The notes beneath the pieces are model-generated. The model was given only the letters and a program-made list of their open reading frames with translations. It had not been told where the DNA came from and searched no databases. Shown here piece after piece: positions 32,374 through 43,399 of a DNA stretch of 64,000 nt. How positions within the stretch are numbered: position 1 is the stretch's first letter; the number at the start of each line of letters is the position of its first letter. This DNA comes from Chloranthus sessilifolius. Lineage: Eukaryota > Streptophyta > Magnoliopsida > Chloranthales > Chloranthaceae. The stretch lies in NCBI GenBank assembly GCA_021018995.1, contig CM037590.1, forward strand, positions 80,260,097-80,324,096. The letters are read 5' to 3'. Position numbers and translations under genes: made by a program.

Positions 32374-34280
32374 AATCATCTCTGAAATTAAGTTCGGATT
32401 ATAGGGATGCAATGTGGAACTTATCCGATTTTTGACCATTTATCTTCCATAAAAGATGCATTTCAATGGTATATCTCATAGTTTAATCCTTAGATTTGTA
32501 TTATGGGAAGAACAAACCAAAGATGAGAGGATTTAGTATCTTCATCTTTACCTTTATTTTTGAATTATCAATTAAGTTTTCTTTTGTAGTTAGTAATTAT
32601 CATCTCATAAAACCGCCTAAATCATAATATTGGTAGGGTACTGTTAATTCTTGATAGATTTTTTGAATTACTGTCTCATCTTTTTAGATCTTCTAAAATA
32701 GTCCTCGTGGGAACGATCTCGTACTCTGCACCCACTATCTACAATCTGATTTGTGCGCTTGCGAGTAAAACATCACAATTAATAATCACATCAAGAATCA
32801 CATAAAATGATAACAAAAACAAAACAAAATGAAATAAAAAATGGGTGAACACAAGCACAAAACCAAACTCATAGACCTGCAAGATCCAAGGCCTATTGTA
32901 GCAAGTTTTGAAAGTAAGAGTTTATCCCACAGGGAGTGATGGTCTGAAACCTCAAGGGTTGTATTGTAGTCTCCAGATATAGCTATAGATCTGGCAACTC
33001 TAAACCTAACTAGAAAGTAAGGTAAAGAGAGGGTGCTTAAGTGTCACTAAGCTATACTAAAAACTAAAAGAACAGGAATAAAACTACATTGATAGAAAGG
33101 GATAAAGAAGAATGATAATGTGTGGTAAAATAAAGATAAAAGATAGAGAAGTAGACAGTTAGGAGTAAATCAGTTATGCAACTCAGTGTTAGGCATGAAT
33201 CTGTAGCAATCCTTTAGACGGCTACAAGCACATCTACAAGGTAGAAGAATCCGACTCAACCCATGTCATTTTGATTGCTCTTAACGCTATAATCTTTCTA
33301 CTTAAAATGGTCAAAGACTATCCAAGGGAGATGGTCAAATCACATTAATTAAATCAGAAATCTAACATAATCTAAAGGAATGGATTGATCTTAGGGCTAT
33401 AATCTGTCCACTTAAATAGTCACAGACTATCCTCAGAGATTTTCTCTATCCAATGAATTAAATCAGTCATGAATACCATTACAGACACTATATTTGCAAG
33501 GCTACAAGCTCATGCATCCATAGGAGCAAACTGACCTTGAAACTCAAGTGGGAACCACAAGAGATCCCATGTTGAATGGGGACTTAGATTCAGCTGGTCA
33601 TTGCTACAAATGGCCTACAATGACCCAGCTCAAAAGTCTGCAATATCTATAAAAACTCATATCTACACATTGATGATGGTGATACAAATAGAGTAGAATT
33701 TGGCTCTACACAATCTCTCACTAGGCTATAAGCTCAAGTGCAGAGAAAGAGAATCCCTCTCAGATCTGTGACCAAGACCTGCCTTAAGGCTATAGTCTGT
33801 CCACTCAAATGGTCACAGACTATCCTAATGGTTGCCTTACCCACGAATGATGAGATAGAACATGAATATCACTGCTGCCACCATGGTTACAGGGCTACAA
33901 GCTCAAGCTTCCATGGGAGCATCAAATCTATAAATCCTATGTGGGAAATAAAGGGGAAAGAACACTATGCTAGACACATAGAAAAAGCAATATATTTAAT
34001 GGACATTAAAAATGACATTATATTGAATGAAAAAAACTTACAATGCTTTGCCCTCAAGGCAACAGTCTGTGCAACTCCCAAAACAGCTCCCTCTATTTCA
34101 AGCAAAACCCATTACAAAACTGACAATAAACTAACTATTACATAAAACATAGCCAACAAAGGTTGGGCTAAGGGAGAAGAAAATGGTAAAAGGAAAAGGA
34201 AACTAAACCCTAGGTGAGCGTTGGAAATCCTAGCTCAAATCTCAAGCTATTCCTGGATAGTTTACAAATAGATAACAATG

Positions 34281-34290
34281 CTTTATATAT
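34281..34290 (-). promoter_or_regulatory. TATA box of the minus family D LTR
   Basis: ATATATAAAG on the minus strand, about 230 bp downstream of the palindromes at 34514-34660. Confidence 0.6.
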
Positions 34291-34513
34291 GCAACCCTTG
34301 AAACCCTAATATGCAATAGCCAATCAGATTTGATAATGCTTTTGAGTTGATTTCGTGGCACCTTTGTGGCCCTTGGATTACCTCAGGATGTGTGGGACAG
34401 ATGGGAACCTTGAGAGGTGTGCCCTAGAAGTGTGAAATGTCCAAACTATCCCTGAGCATTGAAATAGGAAGGCTGGGAGTTGAGAACACGAGCCACTGGC
34501 TATCTGGGATGTC

Positions 34514-34660
34514 TGAACCTCGCAAGGTCGCTCTCTGAAGCTCTTTTGCCACTGACCCGCATGAGATTTGCACGACTGCTGCCACCATGGTTCATAGGAA
34601 CCACGTGAGATCTACGTGTGGGCCTATTCTGAATAAAGTGAACCTCGCGAGATCCACACG
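34514..34660 (-). promoter_or_regulatory. Palindrome cluster of the minus family D LTR
   Basis: GAACCTCGCAAGGTC (34514-34528), CCACGTGAGATCTACGTGTGG-like site (34600-34621) and GAACCTCGCGAGATC followed by ACACGAGGTC (34640-34665). The core is CGCG where other family D copies have TCGA, but the outer AACCT/AGGTT arms are kept. Confidence 0.65.
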
Positions 34661-35369
34661 AGGTCACTCTTTGCTCCTCTGCTGCTGTGTTATGCCTGCT
34701 GCAGCCATCTCCACTACCTGGCTCCATACTTTCTCCATCTATTAGACTTCCTAGGCCCACCATAGGATGCCCAATGGCCCCAATGGTGTGCCTAATTTCC
34801 CTAATGGTGTGAACCACTATGGTGCCTTCAATGTCTACCCAACAACTCCACAGCTTGAACTAAAATGCATTCTTTTGGGCTTGAAAATGTGGGATTGCTG
34901 CATTAAGCTCTTATTTTGATGTTATCTACAAAAGCACACATAGAATTCATTCTTATCATGCTCAAAGGTCCATCAAAGACCAGGTGAAGAGATGAAAAGT
35001 GGTACTTTTCAGAGATTAACACTTCTATTAGGAAACCCTTTAGAAGAAAACCCTGAGTTGTGCCCGTATTCGCATGGGAAATCGAGGCTGTTGGTGGGTA
35101 CTAGAGGGGAGTCATCTTCGTATACATTGCGACACAGGCGCAAGAGGGTGGTTCTCAAACCCTTCTGATTCATGAGGAAGAAGCTTTGACAGATGCGCCC
35201 ATTCCCTCATTGAATCCGTGAGAAAAGGTGAGATCTCTTGAATTTTTGATGGATTAGTTATAGCTTGAATCAGCATTTAATGCCTTAGAAGTTTAGTTAT
35301 TGATGTAGAATTAACAAAGGGTAAGAAAAGAAAGAAAAGGAAATCGAATTTTAGAAATAAATGTTGAAA

Positions 35370-35645
35370 TCTCAAAAGTCGCTCACGCGACCTTGAGTCT
35401 CGCCCGCGTGAGATGAACATCAGAGTAGGAGTGAAAATCACAAGTGAGCAGTCGCTCGTGCGACTGAGTCTGCCCATGAGAAGTCACTTGCGTGACCTTG
35501 GAACTCGCGTGCACGACTATCTCAGGCTGTAAGAATGAGAGGAATTAGGAGAACTCAATCCCTCAAGTGGGCTCGTGCAACGGAGATGTGCCATGTGACT
35601 CGCTCGCGTGACCTTAGAACTCGCGCGCGACTGAGCAACTTTGGG
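35370..35645 (+). promoter_or_regulatory. Tekay palindrome cluster in 5' LTR
   Basis: Sites of the type AGTCGCTCGCGCGACT (6-bp arms AGTCGC and GCGACT around TCGC) are repeated at about 35378, 35393, 35448, 35482, 35505, 35596 and 35622 with variable decay. The same array is at 56980-57245 and a shorter one at 53990-54150. Confidence 0.8.
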
Positions 35646-35873
35646 CTATTTTGGATTTTTCTTCAAAAAAATTTTAAATATTTAATGTGTGTAATCCTTT
35701 AAGCACCAGTTAGTGATCCTTCAATACATTGGAATGCAGGTATGAATTAGATATGTACGTGAAGATATTCACTCCTTTTTGCATGATTAAGGTGCTTCGT
35801 GGACCGTGAGGTAGGGAAATTCAATAACCTTACATGTGTTGTGATATGTATGGAAAGTGTGATATTATAAGTT

Positions 35874-36030
35874 CAATAAGCATGTGTGTGTGTGAACTTC
35901 AAAAATATGATAAGCACGTGTGTGTGTGTGTCTGTGAACTCTAAAACATGATAAGCACGTGTGTGTGTGTGTGTGTGAACTCTGAAACATGATAAGCACG
36001 TGTGTGGGCATGAACTCCGAATGTAAAATC
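35874..36030 (+). repeat. G-box containing GT-rich repeats in Tekay 5' LTR
   Basis: Three to four units of GATAAGCACGTGTGTGTG followed by AACTCTGAAACAT, each with the G-box core CACGTG. Similar units occur at 57500-57660, 57985-58020 and 60618-60740. Confidence 0.75.
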
Positions 36031-37004
36031 TGTAAGACCTCAAAATCTAGTTATATAATTATCACAATACACAGTGTTAAACTATAGGTTAAAACTTGCA
36101 TGATGATTTAAGGTTCACGCGAAACAAATCCTAGACTATGACCGGTATGGCGGGATATCCATACAATTTACACCAGCCCACGGTGACTTTCAAGTGGCAC
36201 AAGTGACCCTACTAACGTAGCTCAGGGGCTTGGTATTTAGGCAAGCAACTCTGTTAACGTAGCTCAGAGGCTTGACATCTCGTGTTAAGTGTTCATTGAA
36301 TGATGATAGTTGGGATTCCCATCAGATCTATGTGGCTTCCAATGCTATATACGCTTGAAAGTGGACTTTAAGTTATGTTTTAAGTCATTCATAAGATATG
36401 GAAAGCATGTAGTAAAATCTGAAATAAGTGTGAAACGAGAATTGTGTTAAGAATAAGAAGTGTGTGTGAAAAATGTGTAATTTAAACGTGTTTTTGTGCG
36501 ATTCCTGCATTTTGAAAAGTCAGTTCTCGTGAGATATGATATGTGCCTCGAAATCAAATTATTAAGTCTATGCTTGAAATATGATATGAATGTTATTGAT
36601 AATTTCACTACTGAGCTTATACTGTTAGCTCATCCTTTAACTATACATTACAGGTATAGATGTGGATCTAGGGATTGAGGAGTCTGGCCGAAAGGAAGAT
36701 CCAGATTATATTCTAGAGGAGGAATCAGATCCTCTGCCAGAGGATTACTTCCCTTAGGAGACTTAGAGTGTTTTTCTTTTAAGGTTTGGTGACTGAGGCT
36801 TGGTATGTCAAGCCTTTATATTTAGTTTAGAACAATGGATTCATGAAATGTAATTAATGCCATGAACCACTATTTTGGTGATGGTTGGCCATCACTAGTG
36901 GTTCGTTTCGGTACTGTTAGACTTATGGTTTGCATATGGACAAAATCGTCATTTGTCTTGCTATATCTATATAGAATTGGTGATTTTCTTCTGCCATATA
37001 TGAT

Positions 37005-40000
37005 TGTTAAGCACTGATTTTTGCCACTTTCTACCCCTTTAAACCCTGCTTTTGCTAGGACCTAGAGTGTTTAATAATTGTTTTTAGTGATGTTTTGCAG
37101 CAAGGAAGGATTTACATCCTTAGTGCAGTTTTCCATTAAAAAATGTCATTTAGAGGAATTTTGCAATCCAGCAACTACTTTGACATATGCTAGTAGTGAC
37201 TTCTAAAATGCAACGATGGTCCTATGGGTATAGCAATGCAACTGAAACGAAGTAAGCATTTGAGCTAAAGAAGAGCTTCAGCAGTGGACCTTGTTCCCAT
37301 TAAATGGCTGGGTCAGCACGCCTAGTAAATGGAAGTGCACTTAGTTTCAGCATCATAAGCCACCTGTCAAGTTGCACCAGTAGTCCATCGACCTCTCGAG
37401 TGGATACTCTTCATCTCCTTTGCAGTTGCACCCTTCAACTTGTCAAACCAATAGTAGAAAAATTTGCTTGAGCAGCTCCTGCAGCTGCACTTGCCGGAAA
37501 ATGAAGGAGCAGTTGGAATATACAGCAGCCATGTGTGCAGCAGGATGGGGACTCAAGCCAAGCAGCAATGGGACCTGTCAAGAGCCGAGGTGCGGGAGCA
37601 GTAGCTTGCCGATTGAGACCCTGATCCTATCGAGTGCTGGTGCAGGATCGATTGAATGGTTTATTGGCAGCAGCAGCTCCCTATCATTAGATCCTATTGA
37701 TTAGCTCAGCAAATAGCTTCAGATCCTCACGAGACCTTGTGCTCCATCTCCCATGCATCCTCTCGAAGCTCCCCTTTCAGCACCTATCGACTAACAGGTT
37801 ACACCCTTCACTAAACCTCTCGATCAGCAGGCTATCATGTAAAACCAAACCTGTCGAAAAGCAAGTAGAAGCAGCACATGGAACCTATTGAAATGCTGGA
37901 ATGATCCTGTCGATCGGTTTAGGCAGCTGAAACTTCATCCTGTCGAATGGTTCTTTGCTCAAAACAGTAACCTATCGAATTGCAGCAGCTATCCAACCAT
38001 CGAATACTACAAAACTGCAGCCTGATCCTATCGAAGTGGAGCTCCTCACCAGCTACAGCCTATCAAATAGTGCAGCTAAAACCCCCAGCCAACCTGTCGA
38101 AGAATGTAGCCTTCAAAGCTTTAAACCTGTCGAGCACTCCCAGCTCCCAAACATTCATCCTCTCGACAACTTGAGTTGCAGCCCTATCCTCCAACCTGTT
38201 GACTAGTTAAAACTCCAATCTATCGACAGCATCTCCATGCAAAGCCTTCAATCCTATCGAAAGGATCCTCCCCAGCCATCTTCAACCTATCGATTGGTTC
38301 AATTTAAAGCAGCTGCAGCTCCACCTTCAAACCACTCGAATACTACAAACAACAGCAGCCTTCTAGCAAACCTGCATGCAAGTTTCAACTGCAATCCAGC
38401 CCATAAAGCCCGTTGACCGCCGAGATATCTCAATCCGTTGAAATGCCCAACCTCCGGCTTTCTCCAATTGGCTTATGTGCAGCCAAGATCCTATCCAACG
38501 GTCGATTTCTCAGAAAGAACCTCAAATAAGGCGTCTTATGTGCAGCTGCATATGCATTTATATATATATGCTTCTTGAAACCAGACCATAGCAGCCTTTT
38601 ACCGCTTAAATATCTCAACCTGTCTCGAAGCCCAACCTCCAGCTTACCCCAAACCTGTCGAGATGCAGTCAAGATCCTATCCAACCATCGAATTCTCGAA
38701 AAATCCCTCACACCTGGCGTCTTAAACACAGCTGTAGTTATATATATATATATACTTCTTGTTTCAGCCTCCATTGCAACCTGTCGAAGGGTTCTTTGGA
38801 CTGCAAATTAGAACCTATTTTTTGGGCAGCAAGGATGATTATTGTGTGGGCGACCACTTGAGGTGTGCAACTGGAAAAAGGGGCAGCTTGGGTCCACTTT
38901 GCGGACAGCAAGTATAGAGTTGAGTAGCTGAGTATTTGTAGCTAAACAAGGGCAAATTGGGAACTCCAATGCACAAAAAATGTTGCACATGGGTAGGAGC
39001 TAATTTTTGGCGGGAATGCAACTGAAGCACAATAGAAGGGATCCATCTCTGCTCTCTGATTGGCTGAAACCCAAGGCACAAGGATCAATGCATATGTGTA
39101 AATACCTATCTTTTTGTCGTTTTTCTTCAGCAAGGAACGTAGGAACAAAGGAATAGCCTGAGTTCTCCTTAGCTCATTTAGGTTTAGTTTAGGTTTTTTT
39201 TTTTTTTTTTCTCTTCCCCCTTCTCTCTCTAATCCAGCATGCTGGATTAGATCTAGATAGTAGCTCAGATCTAGTTTGTAATTGTAATTTCGATATGAAG
39301 AAATCTGGATCAATGCACAGACTACAGATTTGGAAACAAGTTTATTGTAAGTGGTTTTGTTTGAAGCAATAAATTGTCAATTTTAAAGCTTAGTTAGATC
39401 TAAAGATCTTGTGGTCCCATTAGATTCTCGATCGGATTTGTGTAGAGGAGTTTGTTAATCAGCTCACCCACTTAACTGGTAGATCTCTTGATGACCATCT
39501 GATTTCCTTGGGTTTGACATGTCTGTAATTTCCTGAGTCTGTGACCTTGGAATTGTAGCATCTATGATAGTTTTAATTGTTCTGATTGATGCTTTAGATT
39601 TGGAGGAGATCCCTAGGATGGTCTGTGACCATTAAAGTGGACAGATCATAACCTTAAGATTAGTCCAAGCTCGGGCTCCAATTGGATTCGTCTGCTGCAA
39701 ATCCATGGATTCGATAAAGTCTATAGGTTGATCTGTGACCATTAAAGTAGACAAATCATAGCCTTAAGACCAAGTGGATCTTGTGATTTGGAGTGGAGCC
39801 TTCTACCCTGCAGCTATGCTTATAGCCAGTTGAGGGATGGTTGCATATCCTCAGATCTTGATCTATTTTGTAATAAAAACTAGGTCCTGGCTGCCTATTT
39901 CTCATAATTTGATCTTTATTTGTCCATCCATCTTCCTCCATCATTTAGTTTAGTTTCATTTCAGTTTTGTAGAATTAGATCTAGTGACAGAAAAACTCTC

Positions 40001-40248
40001 TTTCTTTTCTCTGTTTTCATAGAATTGCCAGATCTGTAGCCAGATCTGGAGATCTACTGTACTTCTTCTAGGTTTAGATCACTACTCCCTGTGAGAAAAA
40101 CTCTTACTTATTAAAACTTGCTACAAAGGACCCTGTATCTTGCAGGTTTAGGATATTTTTGATGTGCTGAATTCATTCTCTGTTTTATTTTGATTTTATT
40201 TTGTTTTTACCATTACACAATAAATCAGCACACTGAAAATCCCTAACA
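37005..40248 (+). repeat. Plus-oriented family D LTR
   Basis: It starts TGTTAAGCACTG and ends CCCTAACA, followed by AGTTTT and the PBS. Palindromes CCTGTCGA-type fill 37385-38790, an inverted CCAAT box (GATTGGC) is at 39057-39063, a decayed TATA (TGTAAATA) at 39097-39104 and hairpins at 39614-39652 and 39720-39760. Confidence 0.9.
37385..38790 (+). promoter_or_regulatory. Family D palindrome-type motif array
   Basis: About 25 sites of the form CCTGTCGA, CCTATCGA or CCTCTCGA, often extended to AACCTNTCGANAGGTT, at irregular 20-60 bp spacing within otherwise unrelated purine/pyrimidine mixed sequence. Short frames read across this region are not genes. Confidence 0.8.
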
Positions 40249-40254
40249 AGTTTT

Positions 40255-40288
40255 TGGCGCCATTGCCGGGGATCGAACCCGGGTCACC
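40255..40288 (+). other. tRNA-Asp type primer binding site
   Basis: TGGCGCCATTGCCGGGGA followed by TCGAACCCGGGTC matches the complement of the tRNA-Asp 3' end, as used by Athila-type elements. It is longer than the usual 18-nt PBS, extending into the T-arm. It is not a tRNA gene: the rest of the tRNA is absent. Confidence 0.85.
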
Positions 40289-40289
40289 C

Positions 40290-41486
40290 GCGTGACAGTA
40301 GTGATCTAAACTTAGAAGAAGTATAGTAGACCTCGGATCACTCGGATCAGATTCTAAGCAAAAGAAGAGATGGAGATGGTGTCAGAGGAGTTCAAAATTG
40401 AAATGGCTCAGATAGTGAGATGAATCAGTGACCAAATTGCGAAAGGAGGAAATGAGTTGAGATGAATTTGATAGGAGGAATGAATGAAATCTGGGCTCCG
40501 TGTTGAAGGAGAAAGAAATCAGTTATATATATATGCACATCTCTGATTTAGACTGAAAATGACAGGTTGAGATATTGAACGATCAAGAGCTGCTATGAGA
40601 TCTGAGCAAAGAAACATATATATATATATATGCATGCTGCACATGAGGTGCTGACGGTAGACGGATTGACTGCAGCTGAGGTCTCAACAGCAGGATGGGC
40701 TGGATCAGCTGAGCTGCATGCAGGCTGAAGGCTGGTGCTGTTGTAGTATTCGATAGGTTGAAGGTGGGGTGCACTGTTTTAAGTGAACCAATCGATAGGT
40801 TGAAAGGCTGCAGGCTGGGCTGTTGAGGCTTTGCATGATTTGATCGATAGGCTGAGTTTGCTGCAACAGGATGAGGCAGCTCGGGCTGAGATGTTTGGAC
40901 AGAGTTCGATGTGATGAGGTTGGCTGCATCGATAGGTTGCGGCTGGTGAGGATTGACAGGATCAGTTTGAGATGCAGGATCTGACAGGTTGAAAGATCTG
41001 CTGGTCTGATCAGGCTGCTGAATCCTTCAAAGCTGCAGGATGCTGAAGATGTTAAATCTAAAATAAATTTAGATGTGAAAGTGGATGCTCAAACCTAACC
41101 TTTGCTAGTCCTCGAGCAAAGTGAATTTTAAAACAACTAACCTATGAAATAAAATGCCACTTTCGTAGGTGTGCTGACCCAGCCATTTAATGTGCACAAA
41201 GTCCACTGTTGAAGCTCTTCTTTAGCTCAAATGCTCGAGCATATTGCTGCGGCAACTATTTTACTTTCTCATCTACTCGCCATCGCACCATTCCATTCCT
41301 TTCTCATTCAAAGTAGTTGCTTGATTTCAAAATTCCTCTAAATGGCAATTTTTAATGAAAAATTGCACTAAGGATGTAAATCCTTCCTTGCTGCAAAACA
41401 TCACTAAAAATAATTATTAAACACTCTAGGTCCTAGCAAAAGTCAGGTTTAGAGGTGTAGAAAGTGGCAAAAATCAGTGCTTAACA
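40290..41486 (-). repeat. Shortened minus-oriented family D LTR
   Basis: Its start TGTTAAGCACTG lies at 41486 on the minus strand and it aligns in reverse to 37005-37330, 38320-38600 and 40040-40090. About 2 kb are missing compared with the plus LTR. Motif sites (ATCGATAGGTT and similar) lie at 40750-40975. It contains a 79-bp piece of the element's own 3' internal end. Confidence 0.75.
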
Positions 41487-42720
41487 CACCCCCAAACCTA
41501 ACCTTTGCTAGTCCTCGAGCAAAGTGAATTTTAAAACAACTAACCTATGAAATAAAATGCCACTTTCGTAGGGAGCACGGGTGCATTTAGCATATGCATC
41601 AAGCCTTTTAAACCCCTAGGTGATCCCTAGTGGAGGAGTGAAGTCTCCTGAGGGTTTTCAGTGAACGTACCCACAAACTTCTCTAATAAAATCACTTAAT
41701 ACTCATGCAGCATGCTAAAACATAGTTTAAGAAAAATAAAATAAATTTCACACCATGTCCCTTCAATTTTAAAGGATTTTCAGCAGCAAAAACATCAGTT
41801 TGAAACCTAAAATTTTGCTGTAATTCCTTCATCATCAATCGGCTCATGTCAAGGCATTATGCCTGAAAATTAGTGCAGAGCTCACCTTTAATTTAAGACT
41901 TCTATTTTGATAATGCCCCATTCAAATAAGATTTCAGACTCAAGTCTTACCAGGGCTGTCACTCGCAATAAAGATAGAAGGGTGCATCATTTCACACAGC
42001 TCAAGAGCAGTTACAGCCCTCAAATAGGACTGCAAGCATGCGCATAGGCATTGTTCTAGTTTCTAAAATTTTCTAATTCTTTTTACCATAGATTAAACAA
42101 ATCCTCATCTCCATATGACAGCTCAATCCATTTCAGATCAATAAGGTCCTTTTATTTGGTTGTAATGTGGCTTAGGGGTGAAATTGGTAAAATAATAAAG
42201 GGGTAAAATGGGATCCAAAATTAAGAAATCAGTAAAGGTAAGGAGGTGGTCTAGACAACACCTTCTTCATTTCAGCACCTTTTCACTTTCTTTTTGAATT
42301 TTTGGACTTGAAGTGATCAGCTTCTTATCTTCGTGTAGATTTTCAAATGAGGTGACTTCTCTTTCTCATCCTTTTGTTCTGTTTATTATTTTTTTCTTTT
42401 GTATACCTTTTTTTTTTTTCTTTTTATGAATTGGGATGCCACAACTATACATCACACTAGCCTTCAAATATACTTTGTTCTTCTTTTAACCAAACATCGA
42501 ACCTTGCACCTCGGGCCTCACTTCTCCTCCTATTTCTTGAATTCCTCAGATTGAGGGTGAGCTGAAATAGGTCAAAGGGTTTTGGGTTCAAATTTTCTGG
42601 TTTTCATCAAGGAAAATTGAGACTTTTAAGGCTATCAAGTTGTTTCAACTTGGATTTGCCTAACTTCTAGTGATCAGAATTAGGTCCAGTCAGTCATCAG
42701 AATAGAAAAAATTGCCAAGA
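41487..42720 (-). other. Inverted 3' internal sequence of an Athila-type element
   Basis: On the minus strand the end reads GGTTTGGGGGTG before the LTR start, i.e. a polypurine tract. Sequence around 41590-41680 is the complement of 30746-30830 in the Athila element. No coding sequence is seen. Confidence 0.75.
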
Positions 42721-42862
42721 ATGATGACTCTATCTGCTTTGTAAGAGATATAACCTGAAATTCCACTGTGTGAGTGGACATACTATGTGTTCAGTCAAGG
42801 ATCGTCAGAATCGACGATATGATGGCATGGGTTTCAAGGTTGGAAATTCGGGCTGTTACAGT

Positions 42863-42878
42863 TGGTATCAAAGCATAG
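42863..42878 (+). other. Initiator-tRNA-Met type primer binding site of Tekay
   Basis: TGGTATCAAAGCATAG, one base off the common TGGTATCAGAGC, two nucleotides after the LTR end. This is the PBS used by Del/Tekay elements. Confidence 0.85.
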
Positions 42879-42988
42879 GGCTTTAAAATTTTCTGACAAG
42901 ACCTAGACTTAGACTCCTAGTTTAAGATTTTGTTAGAGTATAGGGACTATCTGTTGATGAAACTTTTGTTTCATGTTAACAGATCAGT

Positions 42989-43399
42989 ATGTCCACTAGA
43001 GGGAGAGGCAGACCGAGAGGCGGTTGTGTCCAAATTACAAGGAATGGTGAAGAAATTCTCATGGGTTCAAATTGGATTCCGATTGGTGAAAGAAATACCC
43101 CGAAAGAAGAAAACTAGGAAGTAGATGAGAGAGGAAGAATGGCACACAAGCCATAGAGGCTGTGACCAATGCGATGGCCTAGCAGACCAAGTTGATGGCT
43201 GCAAACAATGCCAATAATAATCAACCTCCACATTCAATGTTTGTAGAGTTTAAGAGGATGTGTCCTCCAAGTTTCTCAGGATAGGCTGAACCATTATATG
43301 CAGAAAAATGGCTTAACGAAATTGAAAAAATATTCAATGTATTTCCATGTACCGAGGATGAACAAGTCAGGTGGGCTACTTTTAAGTTAGATGGGGAGG
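42989..43399 (+). pseudogene. Tekay gag, N-terminal part
   Basis: Starts MSTRGRGRPRGG, a common Del/Tekay gag start. A stop and frame changes follow near 43118. The gag core FKRMCPPSFSG, then LYAEKWLNEIEKIFNVF is at about 43250-43350. Coding sequence is interrupted at 43399 by a family D solo LTR and continues in frame from 45746. Confidence 0.8.
43395..43399. repeat. Target site duplication GGAGG (left)
   Basis: Partner at 45741-45745; flanks the solo LTR in Tekay gag. Confidence 0.85.

Larger units (their letters stand above)
244..32793 (+). mobile_element. Athila-like Ty3/gypsy retrotransposon, 5' part missing
   Basis: On the plus strand this contains gag, protease, RT, RNase H, integrase, a long 3' non-coding region, a polypurine tract and a 3' LTR. 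It is split by the TAT element at 2776-26122. The assignment to Athila rests on the protease context (ALLDLLASVNLLPYSVYK), the FMDDFS form of the RT active site, and the long non-coding stretch after integrase. The 5' LTR, primer binding site and gag N-terminus are not in the window. The body is old: many nonsense codons interrupt otherwise co-linear frames. The right-hand target duplication is probably 32794-32798 (AGAAT), but its partner cannot be seen. Confidence 0.85.
30917..32793 (+). repeat. 3' LTR of the Athila-like element
   Basis: About 1877 bp from TGATGAGTAGTG to AATCACATCA. Along it: palindrome cluster 31303-31517, TATA-like TATTTAAA at 31557-31564, four stem-loop repeats 32031-32373, and the U5-like end GTGCGCTTGCGAGTAAA, a form common in Athila LTRs. 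The right end is inferred from TG/CA ends and this signature, as the other LTR is outside the window. Confidence 0.8.
32794..35021 (-). mobile_element. Family D LTR in minus orientation
   Basis: The right end reads TGTTAATCTCTG on the minus strand, the family D LTR start. The interior matches the + oriented copies 37005-40248 and 48673-52208, including the AAGAGTTT..CACAGGGAG block at 32912-32938. The left end lacks the last 25-30 bp, because the Athila element has apparently inserted near it. On the minus strand: palindromes 34514-34660, TATA box ATATATAAAG at 34281-34290, hairpins at 33284-33315, 33388-33425 and 33786-33826. It sits in the Tekay 5' LTR. Confidence 0.75.
37005..42720. mobile_element. 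Aberrant family D element with inverted LTRs
   Basis: It is flanked by ATGAT at 37000-37004 and 42721-42725, and the Tekay LTR continues seamlessly across. It consists of a full plus LTR (37005-40248), a tRNA-Asp type PBS (40255-40288), a shortened minus LTR (40290-41486) and inverted 3' internal sequence (41487-42720) ending without a second LTR terminus. A 79-bp segment is identical at 41091-41169 and 41494-41572. This arrangement suggests template switching or self-integration during reverse transcription. Confidence 0.8.
35022..42860 (+). repeat. 5' LTR of the Tekay-like element, interrupted
   Basis: 35022-36999 plus 42721-42860 match the 3' LTR (56622 onward and 61705-61846). The aberrant family D element fills 37005-42720. 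The end GGGCTGTTACA is at 42860, directly before the PBS. The first part of the LTR is off the window to the left. Confidence 0.85.

Noticed and set aside
33738-34145. 135-residue ORF on the plus strand
   Set aside because: Lies antisense to the family D LTR hairpin region; no homologous frame in other D LTRs.
37420-38206. Short ORFs in family D LTR
   Set aside because: They read through the motif array in several frames; no domain and not kept in the other D copies.
40255-40288. Possible tRNA-Asp gene
   Set aside because: Only the complement of a tRNA 3' end is present, directly after an LTR; it is a primer binding site.
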